This document shows, piece after piece, positions 63,143 through 64,000 of a stretch of 64,000 bases of DNA. The notes beneath the pieces were generated by a model. That model ran no database searches and was not told where the DNA came from. It saw nothing but the letters and a program-made list of their open reading frames with translations. This DNA comes from Pseudomonas campi (GTDB lineage Bacteria; Pseudomonadota; Gammaproteobacteria; Pseudomonadales; Pseudomonadaceae), in assembly GCF_013200955.2 (NCBI RefSeq), contig NZ_CP053697.2, positions 1,798,001 to 1,862,000 of the forward strand, read 5' to 3'. Within the stretch, counting starts at the first letter, position 1, and every line of letters starts with the position of its first letter. Made by a program: the position numbers and the translations under genes.

Positions 63143-64000
63143 ATGAGCGACTGGCGCACCCTCAGTCTGTGGATGGATCAGCTCGACGAGCCCCTTGAGC
63201 CACGGCCCGCCCTGGGCGCCGAGCTGCAGGCCGACGTGGCGATCATCGGCGCTGGTTACACCGGGCTGTGGACCGCCTATTACCTCAAGCGCCAGGCACC
63301 GCAGCTGCGCATCGTCATCCTCGAAGCCGAGACCGCCGGTTTCGGCGCATCCGGGCGCAATGGCGGCTGGCTGATGGGTAACCTGCTCGGCGAAGACCGC
63401 CTGCTGGGCGACTTGCCGGCCGCACAACGCAAGGCCGCGTTCGACCTGCTGCACGGCATTCCCGATGAAGTCGGCGCGGTCTTGCAGCGCGAAGGCATCG
63501 CCTGCGACTACCGCAAGAGCGGCGTGCTGTATTGCGCGGCGCGCTATCCGGAGCAGCAGGCCAGTTTGCGTGAGCAGCTGCAAGGCCTGCGCGCGCTGGG
63601 TCTGGGCGAGGAGGATTACCGCTGGCTGGAGCCCACCGAGCTGGCCCAACAACTGCGCATGGCCAACCCCTACGGCGCGCTGTTTACCCCGCATTGCGCG
63701 ACCCTGCAGCCGGCCAGGCTGGTGCGTGGCCTGGCCCGCTGCGTCGAGTCCCTTGGGGTGGAAATCTACGAGCAGAGCCGCGTGCTCGACTGGCAACCGG
63801 GCCTGCTACGCACCGCCCACGGCAGCGTTCGCGCCGACTGGATCGTGCCGGCCGTGGAAGGCTACGCCGCCAGCCTGCCGCCGCTGGGTCGCTATCAGTT
63901 GCCGGTGCAGAGCCTGCTGGTGGCCACCGAACCCTTGCCGGCCGAAACCTGGGCGCAGATCGGCCTGGAGCGTGGCCAGGCCTTCAGCGAGGCCAGTCGC
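63143..64000 (+). CDS. FAD-dependent (DAO family) oxidoreductase, 5' part
   Basis: This open frame runs off the right edge after 286 residues. It has the FAD-binding fold of the D-amino-acid oxidase/PuuB-like family: GAGYTG (G36, G38, G41) within VAIIGAGYTGLWTAYYL, an acidic end of the second strand (VILEAE, E61), and the typical GFGASGRNGGWLMG. Relatives oxidise gamma-glutamyl-putrescine or other amines, but the C-terminal substrate-binding part is missing here, so the substrate is unknown. The ATG at 63143 has GGAG seven bases upstream. Confidence 0.88.
   Translation, partial: MSDWRTLSLWMDQLDEPLEPRPALGAELQADVAIIGAGYTGLWTAYYLKRQAPQLRIVILEAETAGFGASGRNGGWLMGNLLGEDRLLGDLPAAQRKAAFDLLHGIPDEVGAVLQREGIACDYRKSGVLYCAARYPEQQASLREQLQGLRALGLGEEDYRWLEPTELAQQLRMANPYGALFTPHCATLQPARLVRGLARCVESLGVEIYEQSRVLDWQPGLLRTAHGSVRADWIVPAVEGYAASLPPLGRYQLPVQSLLVATEPLPAETWAQIGLERGQAFSEASR

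Overview
The window looks like chromosome of a Pseudomonas (gamma-proteobacterium), probably from the P. aeruginosa / P. mendocina / P. alcaligenes side of the genus. Supporting signs are high GC, the 1620-residue NAD-glutamate dehydrogenase, FimL, a family I.1 LipA with its LipH foldase, and a gene order (lpxH-ppiB-glnS-cysS-folD-tRNAs-tig-clpPX-lon-hupB-ppiD-fabI-npp-mltD-gloB-rnhA-dnaQ-ldcA-fimL-nudC ... sohB ... cysI) that, from memory, follows the PA1792-PA1838 block of P. aeruginosa PAO1. No prophage, plasmid, CRISPR array or insertion-sequence transposase was seen; the DNA is mostly ordinary core genome.

Layout. 1-8.1 kb: end of a membrane protein gene, gdhB, a class-1 glutamine amidotransferase, a repeat cluster and an SPFH protein. 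8.3-16.6 kb: lpxH, ppiB, glnS, cysS, a ClpP-fold exported protein, a GGDEF-EAL membrane protein and folD. 16.7-26.7 kb: tRNA-Arg/His/Leu, then the protein quality-control block tig-clpP-clpX-lon-hupB-ppiD and fabI. 26.7-35.6 kb: the npp (Yej-type) peptide ABC operon with two substrate-binding proteins, and a divergent HDOD-GAF protein. 35.7-42.6 kb: mltD, gloB, a methyltransferase-like gene, rnhA/dnaQ and ldcA. 42.8-57.3 kb: lipid/acyl-CoA genes (dienoyl-CoA isomerase, SDR, phosphotransferase, SCP2, YhdH-type reductase, hotdog protein with its TetR regulator), fimL-nudC, a TSUP permease, sohB and cysI with its DUF934 partner. 57.5-64 kb: a 37-residue membrane peptide, a frameshifted periplasmic binding protein, DUF2970, lipase and foldase, two AraC regulators and a truncated FAD oxidoreductase.

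Genes that work together: Tig, ClpXP, Lon and PpiD form a folding/degradation set, and clpX and lon each have a sigma32-like promoter with the same 14-bp spacer. NppA1A2BCD forms one importer. RNase HI and the DNA polymerase III epsilon subunit overlap in opposite halves of one cassette. LipA needs LipH to fold. CysI and the DUF934 protein are translationally coupled.

The most unusual material is between genes. Three copies of a 142-bp (one 226-bp) palindromic element show compensatory base changes in their stems; two abut stop codons. A 267-bp element has perfect 24-bp terminal inverted repeats. A 37-nt hairpin after hupB resembles an internally deleted tRNA-Asp. A strong terminator-like hairpin splits the tRNA cluster just before tRNA-Leu, and a 9-bp hairpin contains the ldcA Shine-Dalgarno. 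No complete new multi-gene system was recognised.
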